The notes under the pieces: generated by a model | Seen by the model: the letters and a program-made list of their open reading frames with translations, nothing else | Database searches by the model: none | Told to the model about the DNA's origin: nothing | DNA from: Callaeas wilsoni | Taxonomy: Eukaryota; Chordata; Aves; Passeriformes; Callaeidae | NCBI GenBank assembly: GCA_013398955.1 | Contig: VWPU01002095.1 | Span: forward strand, 357,155 to 421,154 | DNA: 64,000 nt | Reading direction: 5' to 3' | Made by a program: the position numbers and the translations under genes | Shown here: one piece after another, positions 25,940-41,100 of the stretch | How the letters are laid out: every line of letters starts with the position of its first letter | Numbering within the stretch: the first letter of the stretch is position 1

Positions 25940-26130
25940 AATTAATCTCATTTATCCTAGTTTCATTTGTTTAAACAATTCAAGTAGAGTTATTCATGTG
26001 CAAAGGAGTTGGCAAATGCTGCCAAATCCACTAATAAATCTGGCTGCTGAAAATAGCATTTGGAAATGTAGTTATTTGCCATTCTCATTTTGTAGTATGC
26101 TAATTTCCACAAAAACCCACTATGATATTA
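25940..26130. promoter_or_regulatory. candidate AT-rich regulatory element with FOX palindrome
   Basis: It contains the 12-bp perfect palindrome TTGTTTAAACAA at 25967-25978, two back-to-back forkhead core sites. Nearby are AT-rich words such as taataaatc, gtagttatttg and atgctaatttcc in repeat-free sequence. Binding is inferred from motif shape only. Confidence 0.3.
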
Positions 26131-29100
26131 GAGAAAATTATGGCTTCTCCTGGAGAAAAGGCAAAAAGAAATGATTAATCTGCCAATATTGTACAAGAAG
26201 AAAACTGAAGTGAGCAAGATAGATTTGCAGGACTGTACTCTTTTGCCAGCAGTGGAAACGGTCCCACTGACCTGTTGCAGAGTATATTTAAAATCCAATT
26301 CTGTCTATTTGTGTTCATCTTCTCATTTTTAGAGCTTTCAGTCAGAAGATACTGACAGTAACTCCAGCTCCAGCTCTTTTGTGCATCCATGCATGTGGCT
26401 ACAATAACTGTATAAATCTTTGCCATGCTTAAGACTTCTGGATTAGGGAATCCCACATGCTTCAAGATTGAAGTGGCAGCAGCATTTTAATTGATCTCTG
26501 CAGAATATCACAGTGCTATTATCTTCATAAGAGAGCTGTGGGCTGCCCTGGCAGCCTGCCAGAAGCCCAAGGGCTGTGTCACATTTACATGAAATGGACC
26601 ATATTGCCACCCTTGGCATCAGCACAAAGGCTGCGTGTCCTGCAGACTGTGCAGGTCCCAACACGCAGTGAGCCACCTCAGTGCGAGCAGACGCACCAGG
26701 AACTCTGTATTTTCTGCAGCCGGGGTACCTGTCTGCCTACCGGGGTGACAGCAAGCAGCATTCCAGCTGCACCACTTGTATGCTAAGCAAGCAGTTTAAA
26801 AAAAAAAAAAAAATACAAACCAACAGTGCAGCCAGTATAATTATCTTTCATCTCACCTGAGTTCAAAAGCAGGGCTTTCCCACTGCCACTCTGTTTTCTT
26901 AGCCGTCTGCTACAGAACCAAGTTGGCTGTTGGTGGTTTATGTGGAAAATTAAAGGGAGGAATGACTGTCACAGCTTCCTAATGACATCTAGGGATTCTT
27001 TTATATGCTAAGTCAGTCATATCTTTTACAATTCAAAAGCATGATGACATCATATACATAATAGCCATACAGGACTGCCTGCATGTTTGCAAATAAATGT
27101 TAGAATTCATGACAATCTTTTTTTCTCATGCCAAAGATGATTAAATAAGTCAGGTCCATTTTCTCCAAGAACTATCCCTGTAAATAGAAATGCCTCTGCC
27201 CCATCTATTAATTGCTAATAGAGAAGAGCCCACAGATAACTGCATGGTGCAAGCTTTTATTTATTAATTATTTACAAATTACAATAGAAGAATCATAAAA
27301 AGAATTATTATGGGAAATTATTTCCTATCAACTCTCTATACATTTGCAAATGAAAAGTAACATTTCAGCTCTGCCTAGGGACTCCTTGTAAGAATGGTAT
27401 TATAACTTCAGTTCAATAACATATCTTTTCTTACTTATACACATACTGTGTAAGTGTTGCTTAGTTATCTCTTCCTGTCTTGATGCCGTGGCTTTTTGGC
27501 TTATTAATACTCTCCAAAGTATTCATATTTCACACATTCCAACAACTTTGTATCACAGTAGCATACTTCATTAGCTAACCAAGACTAAAGCCAGGCAATT
27601 CCTTTTTATTACATGTGGAGCTGATGTTAAGTAAACATGAAAAGTGAAACAGAAATATGTTAAAACATGCATGTATCATTTTATTGCTTTGATTATATCT
27701 CTGTGCATGACTGTATCCTCACCTGACGCTGATACAGGGTGTATTTCTTCTTTCACTCATGTAAATGTACATGTAGTCTGCTAAAAGGAAGATCTACTGG
27801 TTTGTGGGTTGGGGATTTTTAAGGCTAACAAAAATTACATCAATTTAAACACGTTTAGGACTTCAAAAAGACAATCTGTACCATGGAGTGTCTCTCTATA
27901 TAATTTTGTTTCAGTTTTAGGGAAGGAAGTTAGTGCATCCATTCACTGCTAGCAGTCGTGAATTTGCGTATCATGTAAGATCAGTGTACAATATCTCTAA
28001 AATACCTGAAAATACACCAAGCTGTGTTTTTGAAACTAAGCCAGCATCCTGACCAGATAAACTTATGGTGTTCAGCTCTCGTTCTGTGGAGCACTATGTG
28101 AGACCTACGTGGTTGCATGAAGGTGACACAGCAAAATCCACAAGTCCTGTAGGCGTTGACTTTGGACAAAAACGCCAACTTGCACCTCTTGGAAGTCCAA
28201 TGATGTCAGCAAAACAAGGCTAACTCATCACATTCTTGAAAGCCTGATTTTAAAATCACACTTAAACAGACATCCCAGCGTTTGCTTTTATTAGGTGTAC
28301 TTATGCTGTTTGGTGAAACATTATTCTCTGTCTGTGACTGCTTGCATCATGGCTTGTTGTGTCCAATAACAGAGATATTCACCGTCCTGGGGCCTTCATG
28401 CTGTGTGCCTCTCAAAGTGTGTAGCAGTGGACATCCACGATGAAGCAGCAGTTTACTTCTCTGCTGATATGCAGAATTCCACTTGCAGAGTGTTGTCAGT
28501 AATGATTTCAGCAAACATGAGGTGTGGTCAGAGTTGTCTTTGCAGAAGAATGGGAAACACAATCCTGAGTTTCTAGCAGGTGAAATACGACCCTCTTAAT
28601 CAAGGTGATCCACGGCACATCTATTTCAAATTTGACATAATTTAAACTCATGCATCTCCTGTTTCTGATTACAATGCTATTCTGAATGCTTGGTTTTCAA
28701 CACAGTAAGATGGCTGCAGCTGAAAGGGAAGTATTTCCTTTTTACTTCCCGTGAAGCAGTGGTCCCATGGATGTACTTCAGCCTACTAGAAAACAGGCTC
28801 TATTTATCTGAAACAACCCAAGATAAAATACAGACAGTTGGCATTCCATGCCTCATCTCTTCTAGCACATTATGGTTTAAAGCAAGTAGACCAAATTCCT
28901 TCCCAGCACAGCTTCATAGAAACCCATGGCTTTCACTCAGCAGGTAACCAGATATAAACACTGTTATGGAAAAGGTTCATTTGGAATCAAACATGGAAAA
29001 CTTCTGAGTTAGAATGATACCCGAAAATATTTGCTCAGTGAGATGAAGACACTGAAATACTTGGGTATATTCACCTTAGAGTTGATACTAGCTCTTGTGC

Positions 29101-32100
29101 AAACTTCATGGTGAATCAGAGTCATGGATACCCACAGGACCAAGCAATGCAGGAGACCAGTGACCAAAGTCCACTTTGCTTCAGTGAGTTGTCGGCAGCT
29201 GGCCCTCAAAATGGGACATGCTCACTGGGAAGATGAAATGGCTGTAAAGTGAGCAATGACCTAACATACTGCCTCTCCTTTGGGAGATGGCATCATTTCA
29301 AACATACATGAAACTCAGGAATTAAACCTGCAGAAATCAAAGTCCTTTCTCCACCAGCTTCCATCTGATAATAATTCCTCTCTTAAAGTAGGTTTCTTTA
29401 AAGGTCTAAGGTTTCTTTTTTCTAGTTCATATTTAAATGATGCAATGACAGGAGACACCCTAGGGTGTTGCCACACTTCAAGAGGTGACTTCAAGGCCAG
29501 CAGCACTCCCTGCATGCAACACTATCTTGCAGTATTGTTTCATACCATTGTTCTTTGTTGCTTAAATATTTGGAGAGGTGTGTCATGCTTTGTTATTGCC
29601 CTTCAGCCTTTTGGAACACACAGAAGACAGATACCTAGTGGAAGACACATACATAGTCAGCACTTGACAGTGACTTCAAAATCTTCACCCAAGATTTGTC
29701 CAGACCACAGCATTTAGCAGGGCATACCAAATACGTTTCACACTTCTAGTAATTTGTTCAGTTTATATACAATTTGTTTTGATTCATTGTTGCTTCAAAC
29801 TGCATTTTAGGAAGAGTGACAAAATGGAACTCACGGAAAGAGATCCTAATTTTTAGACCAGTATAAACCACTAGGAGCTCTGTTAAATGCAGAACTGCCA
29901 AAAATCAAAATCAGGTTTCTATGGTTCTTGGCATAGGGGAAACTGCTCGAGTTTGGTTCCCATTAGTTATTTAGCACTTCTAGTATTTTTGTTGCTTCTG
30001 TTGCTTCATTCAGCTAATTGCCAAGATCTTGAAGAATTTTATTCCATGGAGACAAATGCTGTATTATTTTTTCCAAGCACTGTTAAATCAGCAGGATTTA
30101 CTTCTATGCAATATTATAATAGTAATACAATATGTGTTTATTGCTCAGTTAAAACTTGTCCATGGCCAAGCTATGTCAAAATGATACTGTGATTCTTCGA
30201 TTGCCAATGAAAAAGTAATCACATGCTCCAATTTGTGCGAGCATTGTTCCCCACACACATACTCAGCCACTCACAGATCCTACTTATTAAATGCTGCCTT
30301 CTCTTTGGTTGCCAGCAATGAAAGTAGAAGTGCCTCCTTACATTAGTGTCCATTTTAGACACTTACTTGGCAGAAGTATTTCTCGTCTCCATTTGCTGGT
30401 GTTTGTAAGCATTGCCCATCATAATGCTCAAGGACAGAAATGGTCTCTGTGACAGCCAAAGCACACTTTCAGGTCCAGGCCTCAAAAAAAGTGTAACAAG
30501 TTGTAAAAATGTGACCTTTGAGCATCATGAATAAGAGCAAGCAGGCTATGAGGCAGAGTAGCAGCAGCCATATGTTCATTACCTTTGACTTTAGAATGTT
30601 TGGCAGAGATGTGTCAAATGTCTTATTCAGCTCTTCACTGCTGTGCAAACATCTGTGCTAAAGTTTAAACTTTCCTCATATAGAATTTAAAGAGAAAACA
30701 GCATTCTCTTAAAAGAGGACTCAGATCTCAGCGATCTGACATGAGAATGGAATTCAAGGTTCAGAGTAACCCCCAAGTCATGCGACAGATGGATCCAGTT
30801 AGCCTCAATTAAAACATGAGAACATTGGGCTGGTTTGGCAGAGAGGTATTGTGGCAGGGGTGGGGACAGGGCCTTCAAGGAGAAGGTGTACTAGTAAGCC
30901 CTAGTGCAGAATCTTGCAAAACTGAAATGTATGTCTTGTTACTGAAATTAATTATCATAAAAGAGATATTTTGAATGTTGTACTAAAAGAAAGGTGCAGG
31001 ATGGACCCTCCCCAGCTGCAAGCAGTATCAGGTAACACTCTGACTTAAAAAAAACAAAAGATGCAAATTTCTCTCCCCTTTCTTGGGCTTCATCAGAGTG
31101 TATCCAAACTTTTATTGTATCAACAATTGAAAACATAAGCAGATAAATGGAGGCTAGCTCCTTAAAAGCATTGTAGAAAAAGCATCAAATTCCAGTTTGG
31201 TTTTCCGGCAAAAGGAATTTCTCCTTATAAAACAGAAGGTTCTGTCTTCCCATATGTAAGGACACTGCTTACATACTGTAGAGAAAACTGGAATAAATGA
31301 AATTAATAACCAAATGGAAGAAAAAGAAAGGTGGCTCATTTTTTTGGTTTGTTTTTTTTTTTTTTCTGAGAGCTACTTCTTGCACTAACAGAAGCATCTA
31401 AAACCATGTGCTTCCAATGTATTTCTTGATTTTGTAGATATAGGCCTGTTTGTCAGAGGTCTTATATTTTTACAATGAAATACGAGTTTTTAAATAGAAA
31501 TACTTCTTAACTTGAAATAGCAGTGTCTCCTCTGCAGAATGAAATTACAGTCCTCTTAGATAACTTGAATATTGTAGAAACAGTGGCAACACTTGCATGC
31601 ATCTGGCTTACTTTCTGTGGATACAGGCAAGACATCCATTGCTTGTTTTAAACTCTCAGTTTCTAACTACACCCCTTAGCTTAAATTTGGTAATTATGAT
31701 AAAAAAAACAAAAGAGTGGAAGATGTATTGCTTGCTGTCTCCTTTCCATTCTGTAATTCAGGCCCCACTTCATGCCCGCCAATGCATTTGTTTCCATCCC
31801 ATTAGTACTTTATTACATGCAGCATGATCTAGGTCTTGAAGGGGCATTGTTTGCACACAAACAAGCCGGTGTTAAAGGTCCTTTCATCATCTTAATGACA
31901 TATAAGCATCTCTAGGGCCTTCAGTGAGAACACCTACTTCTCAACAGAGAGACAGCTCATCTATTTTCTAAGTGCAGTCCATATTCCTGCTTATTTTGTC
32001 TTTACGGATGTAGAGCAGAGCACTTTCCTCCATCACTTAATCTTTGTTTCTCTTCATCCATGCTGTTCCCCAATATCTGTAGGGTAAGATAGCAAAGTAA

Positions 32101-35100
32101 AAAGACAAGGTCAGTCCCTTCATCTCTGTTTCTTGCTACCCAGCACATGTAGCTCAGTGATTTGGCAGACACAGAGGCACAGCTGGCTTTGCTGACACAT
32201 ATCTGCCACTCAGAGACCCCTTAGGATCCAGCTAGATCTCTACAGAAACTATTGCAAAAGGAAAATGCATTTGTGTGACTGGGCAAAACACAGTGGGAGG
32301 GTTTGGTGCTCAGCTCCGGGTGTATGGGTTCATTAGTCTCATGAAGGGACAGCTTGGATTTCCCCAGCTGGGGCAGAAACAAGATTATAGATGCAGGCTA
32401 AGGAGATCTCTGCAGCCACTTGAAGGAAGGCTGAGATTTCAGGTGAAGGGGTGATCAGACCAACGTAATTGCAGTGGAGGAGGTCTGGGCTGTACAATAA
32501 GAGGCTTAAGGGACTCACGGTCCATTAAGAAGGTAGAAGCTTGATAAGGTCTGTTGAGCTGGCAAAAATGTGTTCCTTTTCAACTACACTACCCCAGGCT
32601 GGTACACTCATAATTTTCCAAAACAGTTGTTGTTTACACTGAAGATTTCCACTTTTGGTCTTTCTCCAAAACCAGATTTCATTGTCAGGTTTTAGCAGAA
32701 GGCCTGCTGTTGCTGCTTGGGTGGGCACATGTAGGAAAGAAGGATATTTTTAAAACATCTGAATTTTATCATGCAGGCAGAAAAAAAAAAAAAGTGACTG
32801 AAGTCTGGTACTTGGAATGAATGAAATTATTTATTAATACCAAGCACAGATGAGCTTTCGCAGGGCAGTATGAAATATATATTGCTTTAACCCGTTTGGT
32901 TAAGGTCAAGAATGAAGTGACTCAATGTCCTGACTTGTTACAGACATGCTATTCCTGCATGGAGAACTGATTTGAATATTGAGTTATGGTTCAGTGTTGT
33001 TGATTTCAACATGTGATGGATCAACCCCACAGTTTCAGAGCAACCTCAATTGTCCAGAGAACTTGCAAGCCCTCCTGGCAGAGTTGTGCAAGACCAGAGG
33101 GTTAGTTTGTTTTGTTTTGTTTAATGGAGTCGTAACCTTGCCGAGCAAAGAGACAGACTGCACATCAGTGAGGACAACTTTTTTTCCAATTTTTAAATTC
33201 TGCTGAGATCCCAACAGTCTCCAAGAGCAGATCTTTAAGTTTTTGCAAAAATTGGTTTTGGTAACGTCTCTTTGGGGTGTTTGCTTACCATGCAGCTCGC
33301 ATTTCTGCTACATACTCTTAGATAAATCAGGAATTTTATTTGTGGCTTGCTCTGCAACCTTAGAATAGTAGTTTCACCTTTTTTTCTGCCTCTAAGGGGA
33401 CAAGAATTAGAAATTATCTGACAACAAATACTGGGTAGCAATAAGAAATTACTGTTGTTATTATAGAAATATGGAACTATGTGAGTTCTACAAATATTGG
33501 CTTTATTACTATCATTACAATTATTGAATTAGTAGTTGTGGAAAATATCTATAATTTAAGAGGAAATAGACAACTGAAAGGAATATTGTTAGACTGAAAA
33601 GGAAGAGAAAAGCGTTAGACAATTAAGAATCCTCGTTATGGTCCAGTCCAAGAAGAATATTCAATAAAATTATATTGGTAGTAATAAAGTGACCTTCCTG
33701 GTAGCAAAATGAGAGGTATTCCTGCTATCATCCCTCCTTATTCTTACTGTCTACTACCATGTAAGTAGCAAACCAGTAAGTTCCCTGAGTCAATTTGTAC
33801 CCAAAGCGAACATCAGCATCCTTCTTGAACGCATTCCAGATGTAACCAGGGTCGTAAAACAAAACAGAAGGTTGATGGTTTTACTGTGATGCACGTTACA
33901 ATCAAGTAGTTATCTGATGGATCATCTGCTTTTTATGATCCATGATGAGAAATATAGCTGTCATATGAGGAATAGATTTCTCATCGTAAAACTTACCTCT
34001 GTAATTTCAGCACCTGAATAAGTGCTGCCTCAGGTGCTGATTGTGCTAGTAAACACTGTCTGAAGAGTGATTGCCCCATCTGTTTCTCCTCTTTCCAACT
34101 AAATGCACAGTTTGGCAACAAGTGTGTTTCTGCAGTTCCCTTTCGTTCAGCAGCTACTGCTATTAAAGATCTCCCATGAGGAGGTTCCTGTTGGGTAGCT
34201 GCTGATGCAGGAGTTCACCTGGGGAAAGAAAAGCCTTGTATGTAGGTCAGTGTTTCTGTAGATAGCTGGTGAAGCAATCTCTCATGGGAATGTTAACTCT
34301 TTTGTGGCGCAGATCGCTTCAAGTCACTGCTGCCACTGCAGGGGGCTGAAGTCACGTGCCTCATTCAACTCAGGTTGCCAGTGTAATAGGTGAGAGGAAA
34401 GCTCCTAGTTTATGTAGGCTTTTTATCTCTGCACTGGTTAGGCAATTAACTCGGCATTTGGGGTAGATGTCTAAAATTAGAGCTCTCGAACCTCTTGTAC
34501 CACATTTATGTACAGCACATTCTCGATGGCAGAAAACAAGATTCACATTGAGGATGTAGATCAAAACATGCAGAAAGCTGCAGTGATTTCACCACTATCC
34601 ATAGGACTTCTGGTATAAATCATATGGATCTTAAAAGTGAGGAAACCTCTTCGTCTAATGTGATGACTGAACCACAGGAACAAATTTTCCTCTCGGATTT
34701 GTGTTGTGGACCCCCTGTGTTAGGGAGAGGTTATATGTTTCAGCGTGCTGACAGACACTATTACATACTGTGCTTTATTCACCCTTGTTCCGCCGGCCTC
34801 CAGTAGCCCTTTGCACCTCTGAATCCCTGTGCCTTTGGCACTTCTGCTGGTGAGACTCCCAGATGGGGGTGTGGTTTAGCTAAAATGGGTGCTTTTCACC
34901 AGAAGAATAAATTATTCCTATACTACTGTCTGAAAAGGGTGGATCTGGAGCCAATTTAGTGAGCATAAGTTACAATTGACTTTGGAAGTAATAACTTATG
35001 CTTTGAGCTTCCTTAGATGTATAGCCAAGGAGCTGTCTGGCTGCATGTGTTTTTACACATCTTTCAGCTAAATTAGAAATCCAAGTGCGAAACCTAATTT

Positions 35101-38059
35101 GTGGAGATATCTTGGAGATTTGTGACCTTCCCAGAAATACTTTGAGTCCACAAATGAGCCAGAGGGTCTCCTGGTTTCATCTACCTTTTTTTTTTTTTTT
35201 ATTGCTACATATGGCACATTGCTAAATAGTACGTGGAGTTTATTATATCTTAATTAATGAATCTGAGTATAATTTTCCCCAGTCCTGGCAAGCAAACTCT
35301 GCTGAAAAGCTGATTAGTGAAGGGAACCAACTTAACTGAACACCCTCTTCAGAGATGTGACCAAAGATTGAAGTATGCTCATATGCGTCAAAGGCAGAAA
35401 AGCCTTAGGAAAGCAGAAGATGGGGATTGCACTGAGCTGAGAAATAGGAAGATAGTGAGTGGAGCCTTTAAGGAGATGGGGAAGAAGGTAATGGTGAAAA
35501 AGGAAGAAAGGCATAGTAGAAAAACATCAAATGAAAGATAAAAATAACTACAATTGGAGATACTGGGAATATCCAAGGACACTTGATCCAAGGAGGAACC
35601 AAGTTGGATGTGCCTCCTATGCTATCTGTTGATACTGAGAAAGAAAGAGCTTACACCAAGCCCTGAAGCCAAGGAGAGAATCTGCTGTTGAGTTTAGTAG
35701 TCTTTACATTACGTTAGTGGAAAAAGGACTAAATCAAGCAGACATATAAAGAGCAATAATAATGGCACATGGGGACAGTTCATTTCTTCCTACTGTCAAA
35801 TTTAAGAGTTTAGCCTGGTGGGATGCTACCAGCAGTGATGATGAACATTACAAACCTGGGCTGTGTTTAGCCCACTCAGTCACTTCTTGGCCAGGCTCCT
35901 GATAATTTCTGTGGGAGATTGCATGAGAATGTGCAAGTCCCTCCTCTCCAGAAATAGCAGTTCTCCCAAAAATTATTCTGTTAGATAGCGTGAGCAGATG
36001 GATTGAATTGCTGGCATACTTTTAATATGCTAGTTAGCACCTCCTATGAGGTCAGTTAAACAATTTCAGCCTTGAATACAGAAGTTGAAGCACTCAGGGT
36101 TTCGGGGAAGAAGAGCTTTATTTCAGAGACATGCTGAAATTTGTATGAAAACATGAGCAAAATTACCTAATGAGAACAAGAACTGTCTCTAAATGTTCTT
36201 TTAATATGTGGATTTGAATGCGTTCAACATTATGTATGTTGCTACACTTACTTTTCTTCTTATGTAGACAGCAGGCATGAGTCCTCCCTACATTGTACTT
36301 TGTCTAATTCATACCCATGCAAAACACAGACCAAGTGGGAGTAAATCGAGTTGGTTGCACCTTCTAGTTAAATACGTGAATAACAACTCTGGATGTAAAG
36401 CAGCTGAAAACAGTGCTGTTCTTACATAGCATTTGCATGTCTGCTGTCATGAAGGATCACACATTTCACACAGTTCCTACACAGAAAGAATTGCAGATGA
36501 CAAATGTCCCGTTACTCATGTAGCTGGTCATTTTTGTATGCAATTACCAGAATTGCATGCTCAGTTCCAGTAACCATGTGCACAAAAATAGGCTACAACA
36601 GCCTGCTTAGGGTTGTTAATAACATGGTCCAAAGTCTCAGTCTTTATTGTTTTGTTGTTTTGTGCTGGTTTTGTAAGAGAACCTAGCTAGGAATTAGTTT
36701 GGTTGTTGACCATTCGAGCAAAACGCGGCATACATCTACGTGTACTGCTGAGGCTGCAGGACTGCAGAATTTCTGCATTGACCTCCATACGGTTTAAATG
36801 CTGAACTTGTTATAAGGAGCTGATGGGCCAGAAGATAGATACTGCACCAGGTGACCAGCTGTAGTGCATGGCTCAAAAAAGGAACAAACAGCTTCTGAAA
36901 TTTTGCATTTGAAATCCATGCATCTCAAACTATCAGTTTCATAGTGAGGTACAAGTCCTTGCCATAAGCGATTCAGAGTCAGCCTGCAGTAGTTGAGGAA
37001 TACGTAACTGGCATTTCTCTTTTTTGCATATCACTGTTCTCATCAGTTCTAGTATGTGTTTTTTTTCCTGCCTATACAAACCTCTTTGCCTTAAAGGACT
37101 CATGAAGGAAATAATTAAAAACTACACAGAGGAAAACTATCTGAGCAGAAGGGGCAGAAATCCAAGGTGCTATAGGGAGTTGCCCCAAACACTCTTTTGG
37201 ATGATTATTAATTTTTTTCTTACTATTATTTTATGATGCCGTTTATGTTTAATTACTCATGTTTTCCTAACCTGTGTGACAGGAATAATTTGAAGAGCAG
37301 TAGTAATGATCAAACTGTGGAAGTGCCAGCTGCTGCCTACGTGCTCAAGCAAGCATAGAGCAGGCAGTGTTGGAGACAACTGTCTCTTGATTATATCTGA
37401 TCTTCTTTTTTTCTCATGTTGATGAAAATGATCCTGACTGTTATTATTTAAATATAAACTATGCCAAAAGATGCTATGAAAAGCGAGAGCTCTCTCAGTT
37501 CACTGACTGTATGGAATAGTAAGTTCACGGGACTTTACTGCAGTATATGCAGTTAAAATGTATACTGTTTTACTTGTAAGGGATACGGTTGGTCTGTTCG
37601 GGTGTTTTTCATCTGAAATTTAAGTCTTTAGAGCAGAAAAGACAACCTAATAAACTCATAAGTTCTGTTACTCTCAAGTCAATTGTAGGAGCCTGGGGTG
37701 GAAAAGTTGAGCGAGAAATGGTAATTTTTTAGTCTTATTAGGATGAGTATTTGATTTTTATGTGAAAGATGCTATAAAAGAAAATCCAGGGGCAGAAGTA
37801 GAAGTGAAGCTGTAGACAAATGAGAAATATGTGGTTAAATAAGTCACCTGCTGCATCAAGGTGCTGTATGACCACTCATCCTTGGAGCAGCTTGCTTCTG
37901 GGGGGCTGCTCACTGCAAGTCAATGGCAAGGGCTCACGCAGGGCAAATTGTGCCAGATGCAGTGCGATGTGAATGCTTGGCTTCTTCCTCTGTAGTAAGC
38001 TATACATCAGAGGGAAGTGGCGGGATACAGCCGGGATTCTCTTCTTGCTCCTCCCTCTC
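26131..38059. other. intronic stretch without recognised genes
   Basis: A long AT-rich segment. A-run at 26798-26812, T-runs at 31352-31366 and 35187-35200, and an A-run at 32780-32792. A 14-bp palindrome (AAAGTTTAAACTTT) lies at 30660. No exon, RNA gene or clear transposon was recognised. All open frames are 145 codons or less and featureless. Confidence 0.5.
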
Positions 38060-38190
38060 ATTCCAAGGTGTTGGTCAAGTCCCTAAACCACCCTGCCTCC
38101 TAGCTTCATAAAATGGGGGTGACAGTGCTTTCTTCCCATTGTAATGTCATTACTGTTGCTTAATTACATAAAATCTTTATCTTCTCTGGT
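38060..38190 (+). mobile_element. MIR/CORE-SINE-like relic
   Basis: The run aaggtgttggtcaagtcc, ctaaaccaccctgcctcct, agcttcataaaatgggggtg and acagtgctttcttccc follows the order of the MIR consensus (CTTGGGCAAGTC, ACTTAACC, GCCTCAGTTTCC, TGTAAAATGGGGATAATA). It is diverged with no target-site duplication visible. Identification is from memory of the consensus. Confidence 0.5.
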
Positions 38191-41100
38191 GATCCTTCAT
38201 TGTCGCTGCAGTGCTGCTGGGAAGCAATTCTGTTTTGCCTAAGTGGTAATACATCTAGCTGAAGTCTTGCTCAGGTTACAAATGGAATGAAGCTGCCAAG
38301 ATGTTTATCTAGCTTTCTTCAGCTGCTTTTGAGATTCTTGGTAGATACATGTAAGTTCTGTAATTCATGGCTTTGTGTGTTCATACGCATGGCCATTACA
38401 CTGGAATACGTCAAAGAAAGTTAACCAAGCCAGAAGGTTTCACTGGTGACCTGCACTAAAAAAAGGAGATGAGAGCTGTAGATGAATTCTAACAGAATAT
38501 TTCAGGAGGTAATATTTGACTTTGATAAATTTTTGGAGAAAGGGCTGCCATTTCTGTGTTTGTGCAATGCATAATGGGACCCTTACCTGGCATCTCTGCC
38601 CTGCCAAAACATGAATGAAAAATAGGATTGCTTGTCTGAGGAACAGCTCTGTCTTTCACATTGAAACTTGGCAATAAATGATTCCTGTGTGAGTGGTCTC
38701 ATGAGATACTTTCCTTGTAAGGGAGTCGAGTGATTGATGAGACAGCTCACATTTTAAACACTGTACAGGTGAAAACTTTGGAGTATTCTGAGCCCATGCC
38801 TTCTGCTGGGTATGCCTGAACAGTTTGCTTGCTTTTTAATTGTGGAACTAAAGAAGTGAGTAGGGCAGGACCAATAGAAAATGCTGTTTTCCTTCTGTAA
38901 TGAAGTTTTTCATGTTTGGCCGCTGCAGGGTGAAGTAATGAAGATATTTTTGGTAACAGATCCAAAATTCCTTTCTTCTTTAATTGAAAGTATTTAAGAG
39001 AAGAAGTTCGTTGAGAGGACAGATTTCAAGAAGTGGTATATGCTTTTGGTGATGCTTTGGAAAGAAGCAGAGCATGTTAGCCATGCTTTTAAAGTGTATA
39101 TGGCTAATGCACTGCCAAACCTGTGGAATTTTATAGGCAGCTACTGTGAATAGTAATAGCAGTCAATTAATCTGCTTTTTACCCCTACTTACGCTGGCAC
39201 TGGGAGCTTTAGGATATCTTATTGCTTCTTTAAAATGTATTTCAACATAGTTTCAGCCCTGTCAGCAAATCTCTGCTGTGTTACCAGTAATATGAATTGT
39301 CTCCCAGAACCCTACAATGTTCCACACAAAATCCTGAGTGAAGAGAAAGCTGGTGTGTGATGGAGTACCACTGGAAAAGAAAAAGGAACAAATCTGTGAT
39401 GATACCGAGAGAATACCTGGGGGAAAAGAAATTGAAAAAAATGTTCAAGTGAAAAGAACACTATAGCAGAAATGAGGAGAAGAGAACAAAATCTCAGTGT
39501 GAGGTAACATGTTTTGAGGATGAAGGAGAGATAGGAAAGTAAGGCCAGGTTTAAGATGATGTTCGTGAGCAGAAAATTGATGCACGAAAGAGAAATGAGA
39601 CAAGCTTAAATGAAAGAGAAAAGCTGGGAGACACATCAAATTAGGAAAGAAGCATGTCTTACAATAAAAGGAGATAAATGAGATCTTACAGGAAAATAAA
39701 TTCACCAAAACATGGGAAAGATTTAAACAACAAAGAAAACGAGAGAAATTAAATACCAAAGTAAGGGAAGGATGGAAGAAAACAAAATACTGATCTTTGA
39801 AAAGAAAATAAAATAGTTGTATTCGTTTTATTGATTTATTGGAAGATTGTGTGGTGAGTTTAATGTCTGCTCTGAAAGTGAAAGATGTTGTAGGAAAAAC
39901 TATGATTTTTTTTTCCCAGGCTTTCCTGTGCAGGAAATGTAATAGGAAGTTATTTTTATTAATGAAGATCAGAGAATATGCAGCAGCAAACTACCAAGAA
40001 TGGTGTGGAAAATCCGGTTATTTTTCCAGTCAGACCAGAAGAACCTGTGGCCATTGACCAGCAGGAGCCTAAGGGTCAGATTATTAAGCAGCAGGATCAG
40101 TGAACTGCATGGCAATTGGAATCTGTGCATCTTTAAATACACACCAACAAACTTACATTACACTCAAAAAGAAATCTTGAACACCACGTAGCTGGCATTC
40201 ATAGCCATTAATTAATCGCTTTGTGCTCTGTTTTGTCTACCTAATCAACACAAACAGCAGACTTGTTTGATTTCATTTGCAAATGTGAAACCAATTGATT
40301 TTACAGCAATATACTGCTTGCTGAGCAGTATTTTTCCATCAAGACAGTCAGGTTACACCAGTCACCAAAAACTGATGAGGCAGAACAGTGAGAGCCTTGG
40401 ATAGAGAGACAAGGTCTTTGGCGGAATGTTTTGGAATTTTTCAGGGGGAATGCACCCCTCAGTTCAGCATAGCCATGTTGCTGGGTGTGCTGGGAGGACT
40501 TTCTCCTTTCAAAAGCTACGACAAGCTGTGGCAATACTCAGCCCACATCCAGAACACACTTGCAAGGGACTGTGAGATGAGGGAATTGGGAGCACAGTGC
40601 TTTTATTTGCAGCAATAGCATGTGTTTCATCTGTAAAAGAGATATTCAGCTGTCTGCCTTGTCTGGACTTAACTAGTGACCAGTTTTTTATCTTAACAGG
40701 TTTGGTCGGACATACATGTGGAGTAAAAAAACGTTTGTTTATGGGCAGGAAATGCATAAGCTTTTTAATGAATAAAGCGTGAGTTTGAAGCATTAAATGT
40801 GACGTGCATTGTTTTGTGCTACTACCTGCAAAGGGTTCTTCTTTGTAGTGTCCTACTTGGACTCAAGCACTAAATCTTTCATCAAAGCAAGTCTGATTAT
40901 TTTGCACATGGTTTTCCTGAAAGGATGTTATGATTTTCTAGATGTTTGGTGGCTGGTGATAAATTAGGCTTTTATGATGTCATGTGAAAGGCCACTGCTT
41001 GGACTTCCTTCTCTATCAAGTGCAGAGGAGAATACATTTGGGACATACTCAGCATCAGAAATTATCCTACCTTGTTTTATTTTAACCCTTTTGTGGACTC